Source of the DNA: Cadophora sp. MPI-SDFR-AT-0126
Taxonomy: Eukaryota > Ascomycota > Leotiomycetes > Helotiales > Ploettnerulaceae
Reading direction: 5' to 3'
NCBI GenBank assembly: GCA_020747065.1
Contig: JAGMVK010000027.1
Span: 372,001-436,000 of the forward strand
DNA: 64,000 bases
Numbering within the stretch: the first letter of the stretch is position 1; every line of letters begins with the position of its first letter. This document shows positions 1 to 13,234 of this stretch, piece by piece. A model generated the notes under the pieces. It had not been told where the DNA came from. It searched no databases and was given only the letters and a program-made list of their open reading frames with translations. Both the position numbers and the translations under genes were made by a program.

Positions 1-340
1 CCCGATAAACGATAGCAAGCCAACATCTCATTAGTCGAACATTCCATTTTGGGGTCTTTGAACAGGTGAGGTCATGACCGTGTAGGCTCCCTGCCCGAAT
101 CTGGGGATAGGTATTTCCGGTGGCGACCGAGTTGGATCGTAAGCTGCAGAGGGGCTTCCGCCATAGATGAGCCGCGAATTCTTGTCCGAGCGCTGTTGGC
201 GCATAATAATTCCTGAGATATACACGTGTAAGCTGCTCAAGAGCTGCTAATCCAAAGTGTTTGGCGTTGAGGACATTGTGGACTCTGCGGAGCTGCAGCC
301 ATGAAAGAAAATTGCAGTGACGATCAGCAAAGGCAACTTT
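1..340 (-). other. Open frame running off the left edge, possible partial gene
   Basis: On the minus strand one frame stays open for about 110 codons from near position 340 to position 1, without an ATG at its head and without a stop before the window ends. It could be an internal exon of a gene continuing to the left. The predicted peptide shows no motif I recognise. A second, shorter minus frame in the same place (31-240) ends in a proline-rich tail. Only one of the two can be real, and either may be chance. Confidence 0.2.
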
Positions 341-3300
341 AGATACTCGTCAAGTGTGCGCCCGCAGAAGGAAACATAATAGTTGCAAATTTGAGTATGC
401 CAAGGATGCCTCTAACCCCTCATTCCGTGACCTTCGAACCGACCTTTATTCTTAAAAGTTTGATGATATTTTCAAGTCCTAATCCAATTCCTGCTATGTG
501 CAGAGACATCGTCTTGAACGCGAGTCCCTCAGCCAACGTCCCCTGCAGTCGCTTGAAGACACACGTGTCCCCGTTTTGCTGCAATTGAGCTTGAAGTCAT
601 TGATAGATCAGTTGTCACAGATAGATGGACATTGGACAGAGGGTTTTGAAAGCTTCTCCCGATGGATGCCTCAATTTGAGCTTACGCTAATGGCGCTTGT
701 ATTCTTGCCGCGTACCTTATGAAGTACTCGGTATACTAATTAAATTAAAGTCCTAAAGTCGCTAGTGAGTATGCGAAGATATTTCTTATTAACTTATATC
801 CTAGGGTCGTATAAAGCATCCTTAATACGCGCTATAACGTTTGCCTTTAATCGAGGAGCCATTCGCACACGCTAATCTTTTTTATTAGTAGTTAGCACGC
901 ATATTAAGCTTCAATTTGAGCTACTTACTATGCAAATTAAAGGTGGTTTATTGAAGTTATATACAGGGGCGTGTAACTGAGGTATGCGCGTCGGGGCCAC
1001 TAGACACGTTTTAATAAGGCTCGCTTAAATCGGTGACGCCGACGCACGTTATTGAAACAATTGTAGAACTAGACAACATTACTTTTGGCTTTGAACGACC
1101 AACGACATCTCAAAACCAAACTTCAATTTGCTACAAACAAGAAGAAAACTCCATAAATCCATTCTCGAGTTTTCACTTGCTTTCCACCTCATCGCTCAAA
1201 GACGAGATGTTGACTAAATGTACACCAGATCCCCATGTTCTACTGCTGCTTTGAAGAGAGGGGAGCCATTTCGAAATTGGCACCCTTCTTTCTCAAACTG
1301 TTTCTGTGCTCTCACAACCTGTAGCTATCAACTGGCGAAGTCTGGAGCACGTCTGGCAAGTTTTTTGGTGGGCTTATCACAGGCGGGAATATCAGAAATC
1401 TTTCCCTGCTTTCTCCTCACATCAATCTTTGCCTTTGTCTCCCGCAGTGGGGCCTGAGTGAGTCACACACTCTGCATTCCCAACAACAATTTCCAACGCG
1501 CACCTGCACACTTCTCCTTAATAATGAAATTAATTTATAATTTTATAAATATATATCTATTACTTTATATGAGAACATTATAGAATTCAAGATTTTCTGT
1601 CCAGATCTCCGCCACATTCTCTACAATCAAATCCAGAACACCTACTCTCTTTCCAGGAATGGCCTCATACGAACATCACACCACAGCAACTGGCAAAGTT
1701 TCAAATTTACCACCACCCAAATAATAAAGAACGCGATAAAGTGCGCTGTTTCAGCTGCCAAATGGATGTATGGGAGTAGGACCCAGTGAGCCCGTTTTGC
1801 ACGGAAGTACAAAAGAGCTGCTTAACCAACATACCGAGAAAACTGTTTTTGGGCAGGCACGCCACGAGACGCACAGCCCTACTTGAGGGACTCTAATCTC
1901 TCCACGCCTATCATCGACGCTTCACCGCCAGTTACGAACTCCCTATCCCGCAAGCACACCCATATTGACGCACAAGAGCTCCACGCAGAACTCTAGCCAC
2001 ATGAACCAATAAGCCCACCAGAAGCCCAATGTCTAGGAACTACTACGAACACACCGAGACCAACTTACGCCTTAGTTCTAAAGACTTCTTCGAGATTTCA
2101 AGCGCAATCATAGCCTAATTCACCCACTCTTAATCCTTGTTCGCCCTTGCCATCCTAATCCAAAACACCGACAGCCAAAGCACACCGCAACTCACCAACC
2201 CCAACACTCACCTAGAAGGCTTGCACAACCTTTTCCACAACAAACCGTAACCCCTCAAACCAACTCAATTCAACAAATGACGCACAGATAGGCCACAATC
2301 CCCCCTGGCACATCGGCGATGGACCCACTGTCCAAATTTCTGCTTTCAGCACTTCCAGCGTTCACGGAATTATTGTTAGACATACAAGGGGGGGTATATA
2401 AGGGGCACACACAAGATATGGAGGCTAGGGAATACAAGTCAACTTTGAGATTTACAACATAATCATCACAGTCTTTAACGAGGCTCAAACTTCGTCTGCA
2501 TGTAATTAGTCACTTTGGAATATATTGTCAAGGATTAACCCTAGTCTTGGTAGCCTGCATATCCCACAGGACAGGCCATGGTAAATGGAATACAACAACA
2601 ACAACAATGACTTTACTTATGGGCTGCGTCGTGTCTGGGACGAAGTCCTGGAGAGAGAAGTACTGTCCAAGACGGTAAAGGTTGTCGGCGGCGGTCGTAT
2701 CGCAGATGGGTTCGTCGTTACTGATGCAGTAAAATCAGCCACGGTCGCCCGTTTTAGAGATATGTACCACATGTACGTTTGCGGGTGTGATGGGCCGACC
2801 AGTGATCACTTCCCCGTCGTATCGTACAAGAATCTCTCAGTAACGACTCTTACCTCTTCCGTCATCTGCCCATCTCGGGATTAAGGAAACTCGACCAGCG
2901 GGCTTCACTGCCTTTGAAAGCTTTGAGATAGCCGTCAACTATCCAATGCCGTCAGCTAATATGTGCTGACCCTAGGTCCTTAGATGCCCACACTAAGTAT
3001 TTCTGAGTCTACAATGATTGGAGCAAGTCCTTTCCCATCCTCAAGCGAGTTGGCGGACAAGAGTTGCGAGATGCCTGGTTTTAACCTTCTCTAACTTAAA
3101 GGTCGCAGATGGTCAGTCAGGTTGCAAAGTACTATTCTAAGCTTCTAGAATTACATCACTTATATTTCAAAGTGCCGCCAGTCGTGGCGTGCTCGAATCG
3201 TTCTTAGAACTGGGCCGCTGAACCTTCCCGTCCATCTTTGGAGCCAAGACCTCTAGGACACTTTTCTCTCACAGACTTCAACACTTATCTTCACGACAAT

Positions 3301-3653
3301 CGACCTGTCTTGCCATCAGACCTTGCTTACACTTTTATCACGTCGATCTTGAACTAAGCGAAATTATGGTTTGCAAAGTGAAATAGTTGTTAAGCGAATA
3401 AAGAGAAAGCATTCCTTGAGCCTGTTATGTGGCTCTAGTGTTAGTATGAACTTTCAGCTATGGTTTTTTTTAAGTTGCAAGTCTTTCATTTGTCATATCA
3501 GTTCAAGTGTGTATGCTTTAGTAGGACAGAATGAGACTAATCAGCTAATAAAGTGCGACTCTAAGGAACACTACGTAATAAAAAACAGGGAAACTCGCAA
3601 GTACAAACATGGTTACAGATCTAAATCTATATCACGCATTATATCGTGACCTT
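341..3653. other. Intergenic, no supportable gene
   Basis: Mixed-composition sequence with many stops. The longest frame is a 99-codon plus-strand reading frame at 2585-2884 that begins with a run of Asn codons (AAC repeats). It resembles nothing I know and has no clear splice partners. AT-rich patches near 720-960 and 1520-1580 suggest old decayed sequence. No RNA gene was seen. Confidence 0.4.
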
Positions 3654-6608
3654 CTATTCGCATCGTTCAGCAAGCCGCTGCAGCTTATTCCTAATCCCAT
3701 ATGCCAGGCGAATAGACAAGCCCAAGCCTTCTAACAGAGCTATAAAAAATGAAACCACTACTTTAGGTGACTGCAATAGCACAAATGAGCCATCAGGGAG
3801 AGAAAATGTTGGTGTCCCAACACTATACTTCAGCCACCGGACCATTGCCGGATGCTGGAACCCAAGTGCAAGAGTGTCAATGGCAAAGTGCTCATTGTCT
3901 TGCACGTCATCCTTCACAGGCGGTGCAGCCATCTTCGCCATACTGTTTGCCCAGGCAATTATTGCAACACGGTACAATGCTGCTGACCACCAGTGCGGTC
4001 GAGTGTCCTCCGCCATCTCGCGGATGAGAGCGACTACTTGTCCACAGTGGAAGAAAATTAGTTCCGAGTCATCTTCGCTGAGAACCCGAGACCACGGGCT
4101 CGTTTTTGCTGGTACTTGTAAGGCCTCTTGGCTTGCAATGCGCTCAATCTCTGAGAACCAAGTCATCGTACAGAGGCTGATAAGGTGGAAGTGCACTAGG
4201 CTTGCCAATGCCACAGGGCATAGATTGGTGCATTCCGAGTTTTCTTGGCGGAAAAGAGTATACCATCGCTGAAGCAGGCCCTGTATTTCTTCCATTCTTG
4301 CTCTAGACGAGGATTTGCCCACTATCGGTGAAGCTTTCTGCTGAATATTCTCATCGTGGAAACAGCCCAAAAACTGTCGAAATTGGAACAGCATTGTCTG
4401 TATCGGGTGCAGTAAGAGACGGAGTTGTATTTGCGAAAGCTTGAGTTGCTGGATTACGGGATACTCTCCTTCTACTATATACCGGAAAGCTTGAACGAGT
4501 GAAAGCGGTACTGTGGGCTTATCGCCATGGAGGCGCTCATAAGTTGACCACCATTCGCTTGCAGAACTGGCTTCCCATAGGGCCTCGTGGCTCGGCATGA
4601 CGGCTCGAAGGTCTGAAAAGGGGATTACAGGCGCCGTGTCATAGAACAGGCAAATTTCTTGGTCTATGATAACCCAGCTGTAAACTAATCTGTAATCGCC
4701 TTAATAGATAACTTCTAACCGAATATGTTGTTTGAGTTTTACCTGATTCGCTCCTCGTGGTCTTTCCAATCTTTCCAGGTCTTTGCGAGGTTCTGCATTA
4801 GCCTCAGCGGCGGCACCTCTGGGCTTTTCAGTTCCAACATCCCTGCATTTTGGAGCATCTCAATGAGTATCAGCATATATTCGGTGTAAACCATGGCTCA
4901 ATGGAGAACTCACAGAAATAAACATCCGCTTTTGCCCCATCCCAGCCTAGCCTTCAAGTTAGCCAAAGTTAAATGAATCGACTATGGGTAAAGTATACCT
5001 CCATATGCCATTTATCACCACTCCAAGCGACGAGATTTGTATAAATCAATCCACAACGCAAAGCCGTTGTATCAGTCGAAAGGTTTATGTTCCTTTCGAT
5101 GAGATCGAAGAATGTGGTTCGGCATGCCTCGGTTAGGCCACTTCCCCTCAAGTCGTTAGTAGAGTCTCGTTATACCATGTTTGAAGTATACTATTGCACC
5201 CACCTAGTCAAGAACCTTGCTTCAAGCGTTGGGGTAGTAGCTGCTCCGCTCGCAATCGTTAATAGTACCAGTAGGCTTGACATATAATCGTTGTCAAGCT
5301 GCATGAGTTCATTTGGCTTCAGGAACCCAGAGCATGTGTAATGTGTTTCGAAATGATTCATATGTGCTTGCACGAAGTGATCGAGCACAGCGCATGGAGG
5401 CAAAATGATGAAGCCGAAACCAAAAGGCTCTTCCCTTGAGACACGATGGATATCCATCGATTTATGGAGAAATTTCTGCGTTGCAGCCTGCAGCTTATCG
5501 CGAGCATCTCCAATGAAACTCTGAGACCGAGAGCCAATATTCGCAGCTGGTTCGAACCTAGACCACGCATTTGTCGATCTCGTAGTTCTTGCCAGACCTT
5601 CCATGTAGATTGCAGCAGTCTCGGGACATTCATTTAATCCTCTCGATGGATTGCATTTGAATATGGGCCAGTGTGCCTCCGTTTCAACAAATAGCTCCTC
5701 ATCCTGAACCAATCGATGATACCTGGGAGTCTCGGGAGCCTTTCGTGACGAGGTGAGCTGCAGCTGAGAAGGGATTGCTGTATTGGCATTATTCACCGAG
5801 TCCTCTCGAAAGTCGATGCTTGTGTTGTGGCCATCTACATCAGGTAATACCAAGTCGGTGAAGGTTGAGAAGTCTAGGTCGCCAAAAGTGGCGCCTGTCA
5901 TCATGAATTGATCATGTCCATCACTATCAAATGCATTGGTCGCGTCTGAGAAGGCAGAATTGAGCTGACTCTCTGTTGTGACACTGAGTATGTTATGCTG
6001 TCCAGAATCCATATCGCATATAAGTTCAGGAGACAGCGTGTCTAGCTGAAGAGGAAATGTCCTATTCCGGCCTGCATAATTGCTAGCTTGGGTTAATTGC
6101 GGAGTTTGTGTGGTAAAAGTTCGTGCATCAGAGCTTTGAGTCGTGGAGTTTTTGGAGCCATTGAGTATATTTCCGAGATCCCAACTCCTATGACGATGAG
6201 CTGTTCTGATGTGACAAACAATGCCTTTGCTCTTGCATCTGCTGCAAGGGACCTAGGCAGCATTAGCAGATATACTCAGTACTACCTCAAAACGAAATTG
6301 AAGTGCTCTGCTGCTCAGGAAAAAACCGCCAAAAACCGCCTATCAGGCGAGGAAGCCACAAGCATCCCCGACAAGCCACGCAAGCCACCCTTGCATTAAC
6401 ACCAGAACAACTGACCATCCTAAACCACGCATCACCAGATCATCGACCCGGACAAAAGGAGCCATCCTCAAGCATGGTATAATCGAAATGTCGTATGCAG
6501 AAAGAGACGCGCATCACTGACCTCCTTATTACACCGAACTTTTGCCTTTGCACAAGGCTTGCAGGCAATGAGTGTGGGCAGAGTTGTGTGATCAATCAAG
6601 GCTGCCAT
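3654..6608 (-). CDS. Zn2Cys6 transcription factor with fungal-specific regulatory domain
   Basis: Six exons by my model: complement of 6522-6608, 5204-6252, 4999-5146, 4914-4946, 4743-4858 and 3654-4677, giving 818 aa with all phases closing. The binuclear zinc cluster is split by the first intron. Exon 1 ends with Cys16-x2-Cys19-x6-Cys26 and exon 2 opens with a second Cys-x2-Cys-x6-Cys. The start is the ATG 15 codons before the first cysteine. The middle (from about residue 290) carries the block LTEAC...WSGDKWHME and later DQEICLFYDTAP, which I associate with the fungal_trans (PF04082) regulatory domain. Intron 1 is long (269 nt) and the third intron-bounded exon from the middle is only 33 nt. 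A nuclear DNA-binding regulator is likely. Its targets are unknown, though the oxidative genes to its right are candidates. Confidence 0.82.
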
Positions 6609-8118
6609 AATGTTTGCTCAAACGAGCTTCCTCAAGTGATGGAGCCGGCAGTATCTGAAAACTTATTCTTTGTAATGTAAGGCGACTTGATAACTGTTGA
6701 TGATAACTGTACTAAAACCCCTAGAACGAACTCTGCAATTCTAGTAAGATACATGGTACCTGTGCATATGCAGACTAGTAAGTGACACCTTCTCTTTTTG
6801 ACCATCTCTATAACTAATCAAACAGAAATTAATGTTACGGCAAACCAATCAACTTTAAAATTCTACTTGATTGATACATTCAGAATCTAAAAAACCTATT
6901 CGGTAATGTTCACTGCGTTTGTATTACTTCCCTACCAGCGAAACAAAGCCTCCAAGACTTCTTGAGAGTTCTTGGAAAAGGCTTCGAGATATCGTAAAGT
7001 ATTACCTGTTTAAGTTAAGCTGCTTTTTGAAGATTTTGGCTCTATTTCGCTAATGCGGAAGGATTATTAACCCGACATGACTGCATCAGATAAGCCAGCT
7101 GTTTCATGTCCACTGCACACCAACGAAATAATCGACAACCCCCCTTGTTTCTGCTAGAGTTCTTTGAAGGCGTTCGTACCGGCCCGATCCGAATCCTTCA
7201 ATGCAAAGCCGAACGCCACTAAATTGCACACTGCTTCAATTTAAAATTTTGTATACCACCCTTCTGCCTTAAGAATTAATCCTTTCCCAAATATCTACAG
7301 CACACCGTATCGATAAATTCAACTTTGCGGCGTTATTTGGAGCGTCAGTAAGCTCTGAGTGTAACAAATATATCTGCCACTTTTAAATCCTCACTAAGAC
7401 AATTACAAGGGACAACACGGTTATGGTGCACCCAGTCATTAGCACGTGTCATGATTAAAGGCCGAGGCTACTTGATCGGTCGCGGAATAATTAGATAACC
7501 TGATCAGTATGAAGTACGGAAGTACCTCTGACCTGTCCCACGCTGGTATGCACGAAAGGCTCCAGACGAGGACGAATCGGAACCCCCGCGTCATCTCAGC
7601 CCACTACTGGACATTGCTGAGCCTCAGCCTTGCAGAGTAATTAGCACATAGTTCGCTTCGCGGGACGAACCGTTCTAAGAAATACAACCTTACTACACAC
7701 AACTGTTTTCTACATCGTATTTTCTACTACTGCTGGTTGAGGAGTCGACCTCTTCAGCCTGAATAGTGCGTCTGCATGGCACTAGAGAGCTGCTAAAATA
7801 GACTATTGAAGATAGCAAAAAAGAGGATTTGGCCTATTACCAGACGGTATATTGTAGCCTAGCGAACGGGAAGGTAAGCAGTATCGGTGTCATACTACCG
7901 AAAGATTCCGTTACGACGGATTCTTTGCTCCGTAGAAGGAATAATCTCTCCTCAACAACATACGATTTCACTTATCCTATATCCCAACTCCGTTGGTGTA
8001 ACATGAGACATCCTCCCTTTAAAGGTGCCGCAAATATGACACACATTCTTATCTTTAAACAAATTTGCACAAGTCAGTTAGAAAATCATCAATACCATTA
8101 TACCTAATATCTTTGAGA
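6609..8118. other. Intergenic, no supportable gene
   Basis: Upstream region of the left regulator and of the AtaL-like gene. Several AT-rich patches, short frames only (longest 92 codons at 7829-8107, no recognisable content). It presumably holds the promoters of both flanking genes. No clear binding site stands out. Confidence 0.45.
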
Positions 8119-8662
8119 ATGGTCAATATCAAGGTTTCTCAGACGGGTTTGATCAATCCACCTGGAGTTACTCCAGTACTTACCCTCGATCAAATGTGGA
8201 GGGGATTGGTCTACAAGTCTCGAGAGCCACAGAAGTTCGTCGCTGCGGTCGAGCATCGTGACATTGTGAGCGAGCACGACAACGGACTGACTCGGATCGA
8301 GTACTTCAAGCCGGGACTTGGTCCACCAGCCGGAAAGGTTACCGGTGATTGTGAATACTGGGCACCACACAGGGTTAGTTTACTGTGCTTTGCCGTTCTA
8401 TATAGCGCTTAGTTAACATACATTATAGACTACATTCTCGGTCAGAGGCAGCGGGGAAGTGGTCATCAACATCATCTCAACCGACCTTGACGACCCGTCA
8501 ATTCTCTATTTGACTTTTTGTATCGACTGGCCACACCCCGCGATCCAGGCGGGATCTAGTGAGGAGACAGAGATGTTTGCCAAACGCCAGGGAATGATCA
8601 AGCAGATTGTTAGACAGACAATTGATGTCATTCGCGAGATGGTAAAGTCGGGGGAATTGTAA
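8119..8662 (+). CDS. AtaL-like (DUF1857) protein, SRPBCC fold
   Basis: Two exons, 8119-8373 and 8429-8662, with a 55-nt intron (donor GTTAGT, acceptor TATAG), coding for 162 aa. Features seen are the N-terminal stretch INPPGVTPVLTLDQMWRGL, the central core E.R.....GLTR and the C-terminal TFCIDWPHP followed by a helical end rich in Met, Lys and Gln. These match PF08982, the family named after AtaL of the acetylaranotin cluster, a small SRPBCC-like pocket protein. Its biochemical role is not known; members often sit in secondary-metabolism clusters. Cytosolic, as there is no signal peptide. Located between a Zn2Cys6 regulator and a tyrosinase, which fits an accessory role in small-molecule processing. 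Confidence 0.85.
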
Positions 8663-9780
8663 GGATGAACCTTTATAGGGTGCAATCAGAGACTAGAATA
8701 TAGTTCATTCCGATCGCAATCGATCGAGACCCGGTGGCAGTTTTGGTTTGTACTTAATGTCAAGCAGGATCGTGGAATGGGGGATTATATCAAAAAATGA
8801 GAACGTATGTCATGTTGTCACTTGTGCTCTTACATGAATCTATAAGCTATGCAAGTGTTGAACTTACTACTTGTAATATACTTGCATATGCCTCAAGTGG
8901 GTTAATGATGCTAGGGAGTAAACAATATACCCTAGCATGTAACAATCAGCTAGGAGGAATACGATAGTTAAGGAGGAGACGAATCGAGATTTATTGTATG
9001 ATTACAAGCTAAGATACTTCGGTGAGAACTCGAGGATATATCTTCTCGCGCACCAAACCAAGTAACTTGCTTCCGTAAGCGCTGGGGAAAATGGATAAGC
9101 GACCAATTTTCAAAAACGTTAGGAAATTCTATGAGATCACCTTCCACGCAGCTATCTCAACAATTTCCCTAGCGTTCTCACCGAATGAAACAAACTCGAA
9201 AGTTTTGGGGTGGCTTAAAAATTCCCAGCCGAGAGGCCTGGAAGGCACACGCAAAGGCAATACCAGATCTTCCACAAGCAATTACTTACCTAGAGGAGAA
9301 TCTTGTGGTACAGATATGCTTTCCGGGACCACATATCACCATCAGCTACAACAAAACCTCCACTTTTAGTAGTGGGGACGCTAATGTACGCTTATCCGCA
9401 GATATCTAGGGGTTTCCACGGATTTCAACGGAACTCTGACGGTACGGATTCACATTAACCTCCCCGAACTGATCTTGCCTTTTCTTCATTTTTGTTTAGC
9501 TGCGTTATCGCACTTGGGGTCGGGGGGAGAGATTCCAATACCGGGGAGTGACGAATTAGAGAGTGTCGGATTGAAGAGGTGACGGTCCTTGGGCAAAGCG
9601 AACCTCCGCCACTCCGTTGTGTTCCGCATCATTGGTCCATCTGATCGCCAACTTGCAAAAGCATTCAAGCACTCATATATTCACGATGGATCGCATGAAT
9701 AATACCTGTCCAGGACATTACATTATTACTCTTACATTCAGACATTTTCAGTCGTTCTACGTCGTTTTGCAATCCACAAA
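8663..9780. other. Intergenic, no supportable gene
   Basis: Spacer between the AtaL-like gene and the tyrosinase. Two overlapping short plus frames at 9091-9409 (92 and 74 codons) look like chance or decayed coding sequence. The last 100 bases presumably hold the tyrosinase promoter and 5' leader. Confidence 0.4.
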
Positions 9781-11338
9781 ATGATCTTCATTCGATCTCT
9801 ATTGGGGCTGGTTGTCCTGCTGCACCTTGTCTGTGCGAACTCGGCTAACCAAAAAGACCCATGGATCGCTAAGTATAATAAGATGAACGCAAACTATTCT
9901 CGTTCTGCCTGGACTAGACTATTCAGAGAAGGGCGGCATTCTGATTGCAATCCTAAGACGGTGTTGGTCAGGAAAGCTTGGGAGAGTAAGTTCTCCCAAT
10001 ATCTTGAAGAAATCCGACTTGGCTTATCAGGATCAGGCATGCGACCAGCAGAGCGAATTGCATACACGAATGCGGTGCAATGTCTCCAAGCCCAGCCTGC
10101 TCAGACCCCTCCCGAAATTGTACCAGGTAATTCCGACTCCGACTTCATTTGAGTATCGTGGGTTTTGACGTCGTTCAAGGTGCAAGAACCCGATTCGATG
10201 ATTTTCTAGCTCTTCACATCAACCAAACACATACAATCCACTGGACAGTAAGCTTGTCTTGGCCTGTTTATTAACCTTTTGTTTTTCTACCACTGTTCTA
10301 AATTTCTGATGTAGGCAATCTTCCTCTCTTGGCACCGCTTTTACATGTGGTCCTACGAGAAGGAGTTGAGAGATACTTGCGGCTACAAAGGCGCTCAACC
10401 CTATTGGGACTGGCCACGTTACGGTAATGACCCGGAATCAGGTCCGATGTTCAATGGAAGGCCCGATTCTATGGGCAGCAATGGCATCTATGTTCCACAC
10501 AATGCAACTATCACGGCGCCCTTAGGCCCTAATCCTGCCGGTGCCCTCCCTCCTGGAACTGGTGGTGGGTGTGTGCACAGTGGTCCGTTCACAAACCTGA
10601 CGGTGAACCTCGGGCCTGTTGCAATTGGCCATCCTATTGGTGATGGCAGTGGGTTCGTATTCCCATTCTATATGTCACATATCGGAGCTCACGTGACCTA
10701 ACCTTCTGCCAACAAGATATGCCTACAATCCCCGCTGTCTATCCCGCGACGTGAACAAATTCTGGTCATCGAGCCTTACTACATACCGGAATGTCACAGA
10801 GTTGATTCAGACTACACACGATATAGACAGTTTCCAGGAAACACTCCAAGTAAGCCTATAGAGCTTTGGTAAACCTGAACTGGGAAAGTTGACTGTCTGG
10901 TAGGGCTTCACGGGCGTTCATGGGGGCGGACATTTTACTATTGGCGGAGATCCAGGTAATGACATCTACGCAAGTCCCGGAGACCCTATATTCTATATGC
11001 ATCATGCTGGTGTCGATAGACTGTGGAGCATATGGCAGGTATGCTATTCTTTCCACTTTCCACTACCCTTTGGCAACTAAGCGCTGACCACGATTGTGTG
11101 TGAAGGAGATCGATCCTGATCATAGAACTGACGTGATTTCTGGGACATTTACTTTGAAGAACGGTGAGATAAATTCGCAATGAGAAATGGTGTATACTAA
11201 AGAGGATCAGTTCCGCCGAGTCGAAACCAAACTCTCAATGATACATTGAATCTAGGGAAGATCAACGAGTATGAGGAAGTGCAGATCGGGACGCTAGTAT
11301 CGACGACTAGGAACAGATTTTGCTACATTTACGAGTGA
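9781..11338 (+). CDS. Secreted tyrosinase (type 3 copper oxidase)
   Basis: Seven exons: 9781-10126, 10180-10247, 10315-10652, 10717-10849, 10904-11038, 11106-11163 and 11211-11338, for 401 aa. Residues 1-22 form a hydrophobic signal peptide. The CuA site is built from His128, His136 and His145 (ending in the FLSWHRFY block). The CuB site uses His301 and His305 (VHGGGH) and His328 in DPIFYMHHAGVDRLW. The family oxidises phenols to o-diphenols and o-quinones. The enzyme is short and ends soon after the copper domain, so the large C-terminal shielding domain of melanin tyrosinases is absent. The donor of intron 3 is GTTCGT, chosen because it alone keeps the frame into the YNPRCLSRDV block. It sits in a run of oxidative genes, so a biosynthetic oxidation is possible. 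Everything but intron 3 is firm. Confidence 0.9.
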
Positions 11339-12944
11339 TTTTTCATGGATGCATGACTTCCAAATTTCTATGTAACTAGTCATGGCTGGCTTTTGAAGCC
11401 ATGCTGCTTGGTGGAGTCATATTTTCACTCGAGGTGGCACTCCTGCTTAGATGCTATGGATCAGTGGTTATTCGTTCTATAATGTATCCAATCAGTCATT
11501 ACCTCAAAACTTGTATTCAGATTCAGTTAATGTATAAATTAACTATCTCATAAATTTTAATTCCAAGTCATAAATCTTCAATAATCTAAATGTGTTCTTT
11601 TTAGTGAGAAGTTGAGGCAGAAAGCAATACATATATACTCAATATAACTTCTATATACAACGCAAAGACTGTTATAACAACGAGGGTAGTTCTTATCTCA
11701 AGCAGGCTTTTATGAATATACCTGTGATAAATATTAATTAAAAGGACATTGAATTTGTTATAATATTATATTTATAAACTTGACTTTAAAACATATATTA
11801 TTCTTTTTACGAAACCGAAGTAATTTTTATAAAAATTAATTATTAAGAGAGAAGAATTGTAATCCTTTGTTATATAAGAACAAGTAAATGCTCACTTAGC
11901 ACGTGAGCAGCGGGAGCTGTTCTTATTTAAGTTTCTGCCAGCATATAGCGCTTTTAAAAGAACATTAAATATCTCCTAATTTCTTTATATATTTTAAATA
12001 ATAACTAAGTACTTTAATTTTACTTACGTTAATTGCAAAGTTTTGCTTCACTTTTGTAATACATATATATAAATCTATTATAAGTAAAGTAAAAACCGTT
12101 ACATTTTCTTATATATATAATAAAGTAGTTTTATAAAAAGCTTAATTAAACAGCTTTATGTTTTGTTTAATTAATTTTTATATTTATTTAATTAGTTTTA
12201 TAAGGTTTTATTTTGTAATTAATAAACGTAAGAAATTTTTTATAATGTTTTTATTATTAATTATAATCCCTTCTTTTTGCAAGTAATATATTAAGTTTTT
12301 TATTATTTTCTTAATAATAAGCTTAAAGTAGTTTAGTTCTTATTTAATAAACTGTTTTTAAAAGTCGTTTAGTAATATATTATTTATGTTTTTACTTATT
12401 ATAACTTACACTATTTTTGTTTTAATTTTCTTATTTATTTATTAAAAAGATTTAGTAATTTATTCTTTCTTTTTATATTATTATTTATAAAGTTGTTACT
12501 ATTATTAAGAAGTCGAGGTATAATAAAAAAAGTTAACAAGATTAAAATAAGCCAGTTATAATATTAAAAAAGTAACGTTTTTTAATTACATTTACTTAAA
12601 AAAAACTATACTCGTAATTATAATATAAGATTTAAGATATATTTAAATAAACGTTATAAAAATATATTAAAAGTATTAAAGTTGAATTAAAGTCACAGGA
12701 TTTAATTCACTTCTTTGCTTTCTTTATTAAAAGTAAAGTAATATATTTCCGTATTATATACGTTATATTAATTCTTTATTAACGTATTTAAGTAATACGC
12801 CAAGGTTATTTAAAAGGTCATAAAAGTAAGTATTATATAAGATAAATTTTCAGGCTTTTTTAATCGTTCGTTTTAAAAGAGTTTATTATAATTTAGGATA
12901 TAATTTAGTTCATATAAGTACAAGATATTTGTTTTTATACTTAA
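11339..12944. other. AT-rich, RIP-like relic sequence
   Basis: From about 11510 rightwards the sequence becomes extremely AT-rich, with stop codons in all frames and runs of TTATTA/TAATAA, consistent with transposon DNA degraded by repeat-induced point mutation. No element ends could be placed in this part. The first 170 bases are the 3' flank of the tyrosinase gene. Confidence 0.6.
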
Positions 12945-13234
12945 TATTACGATATCACGTGAACAAGGGACGACTTGCCGGTGAATAGGCGTACAGGGGA
13001 ATAGCTGGAGAACAGAGAACAAGGAACAGCGACTACGCTAGTCCTAATTAGTAAGACTAGCTAGTCCTGCGCTACCTCCTGTATTTATACTCGACTTCCC
13101 TCTTATAGAGAGCTCTCCTTTCCTTTTCGTCTTTTCTTTTAAATACTAAGCGTCGCCTTAGGTCCAAATATAATAGACGTGAGACTACGGTGCTTGCACT
13201 CAGTCGTCGTATTAGCCTCTAGTCAGCCGTAACA
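12945..13234. mobile_element. Solo LTR, family 1, with 5-bp target duplication
   Basis: A 290-bp block of clearly higher GC inside AT-rich sequence. Its ends are inverted: TATTACG on the left (TGTTACG with one G-to-A type change) and CGTAACA on the right, that is the TG...CA ends of an LTR. It is flanked on both sides by CTTAA (12940-12944 and 13235-13239), a 5-bp target-site duplication. A TATA-like stretch lies near 13085. No internal domain follows on either side, so this is a solo LTR left by recombination. It is unrelated in sequence to the 222-bp LTRs found further right. Confidence 0.8.

Noticed and set aside
2585..2884. 99-codon frame with an Asn-run start
   Set aside because: Length is near chance level here, the Asn run comes from an AAC repeat, and no homologous block was recognised.
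5546..5560. GGTTCGAACC, a tRNA B-box look-alike
   Set aside because: It is inside a coding exon of the regulator, and no A box or cloverleaf could be found around it.
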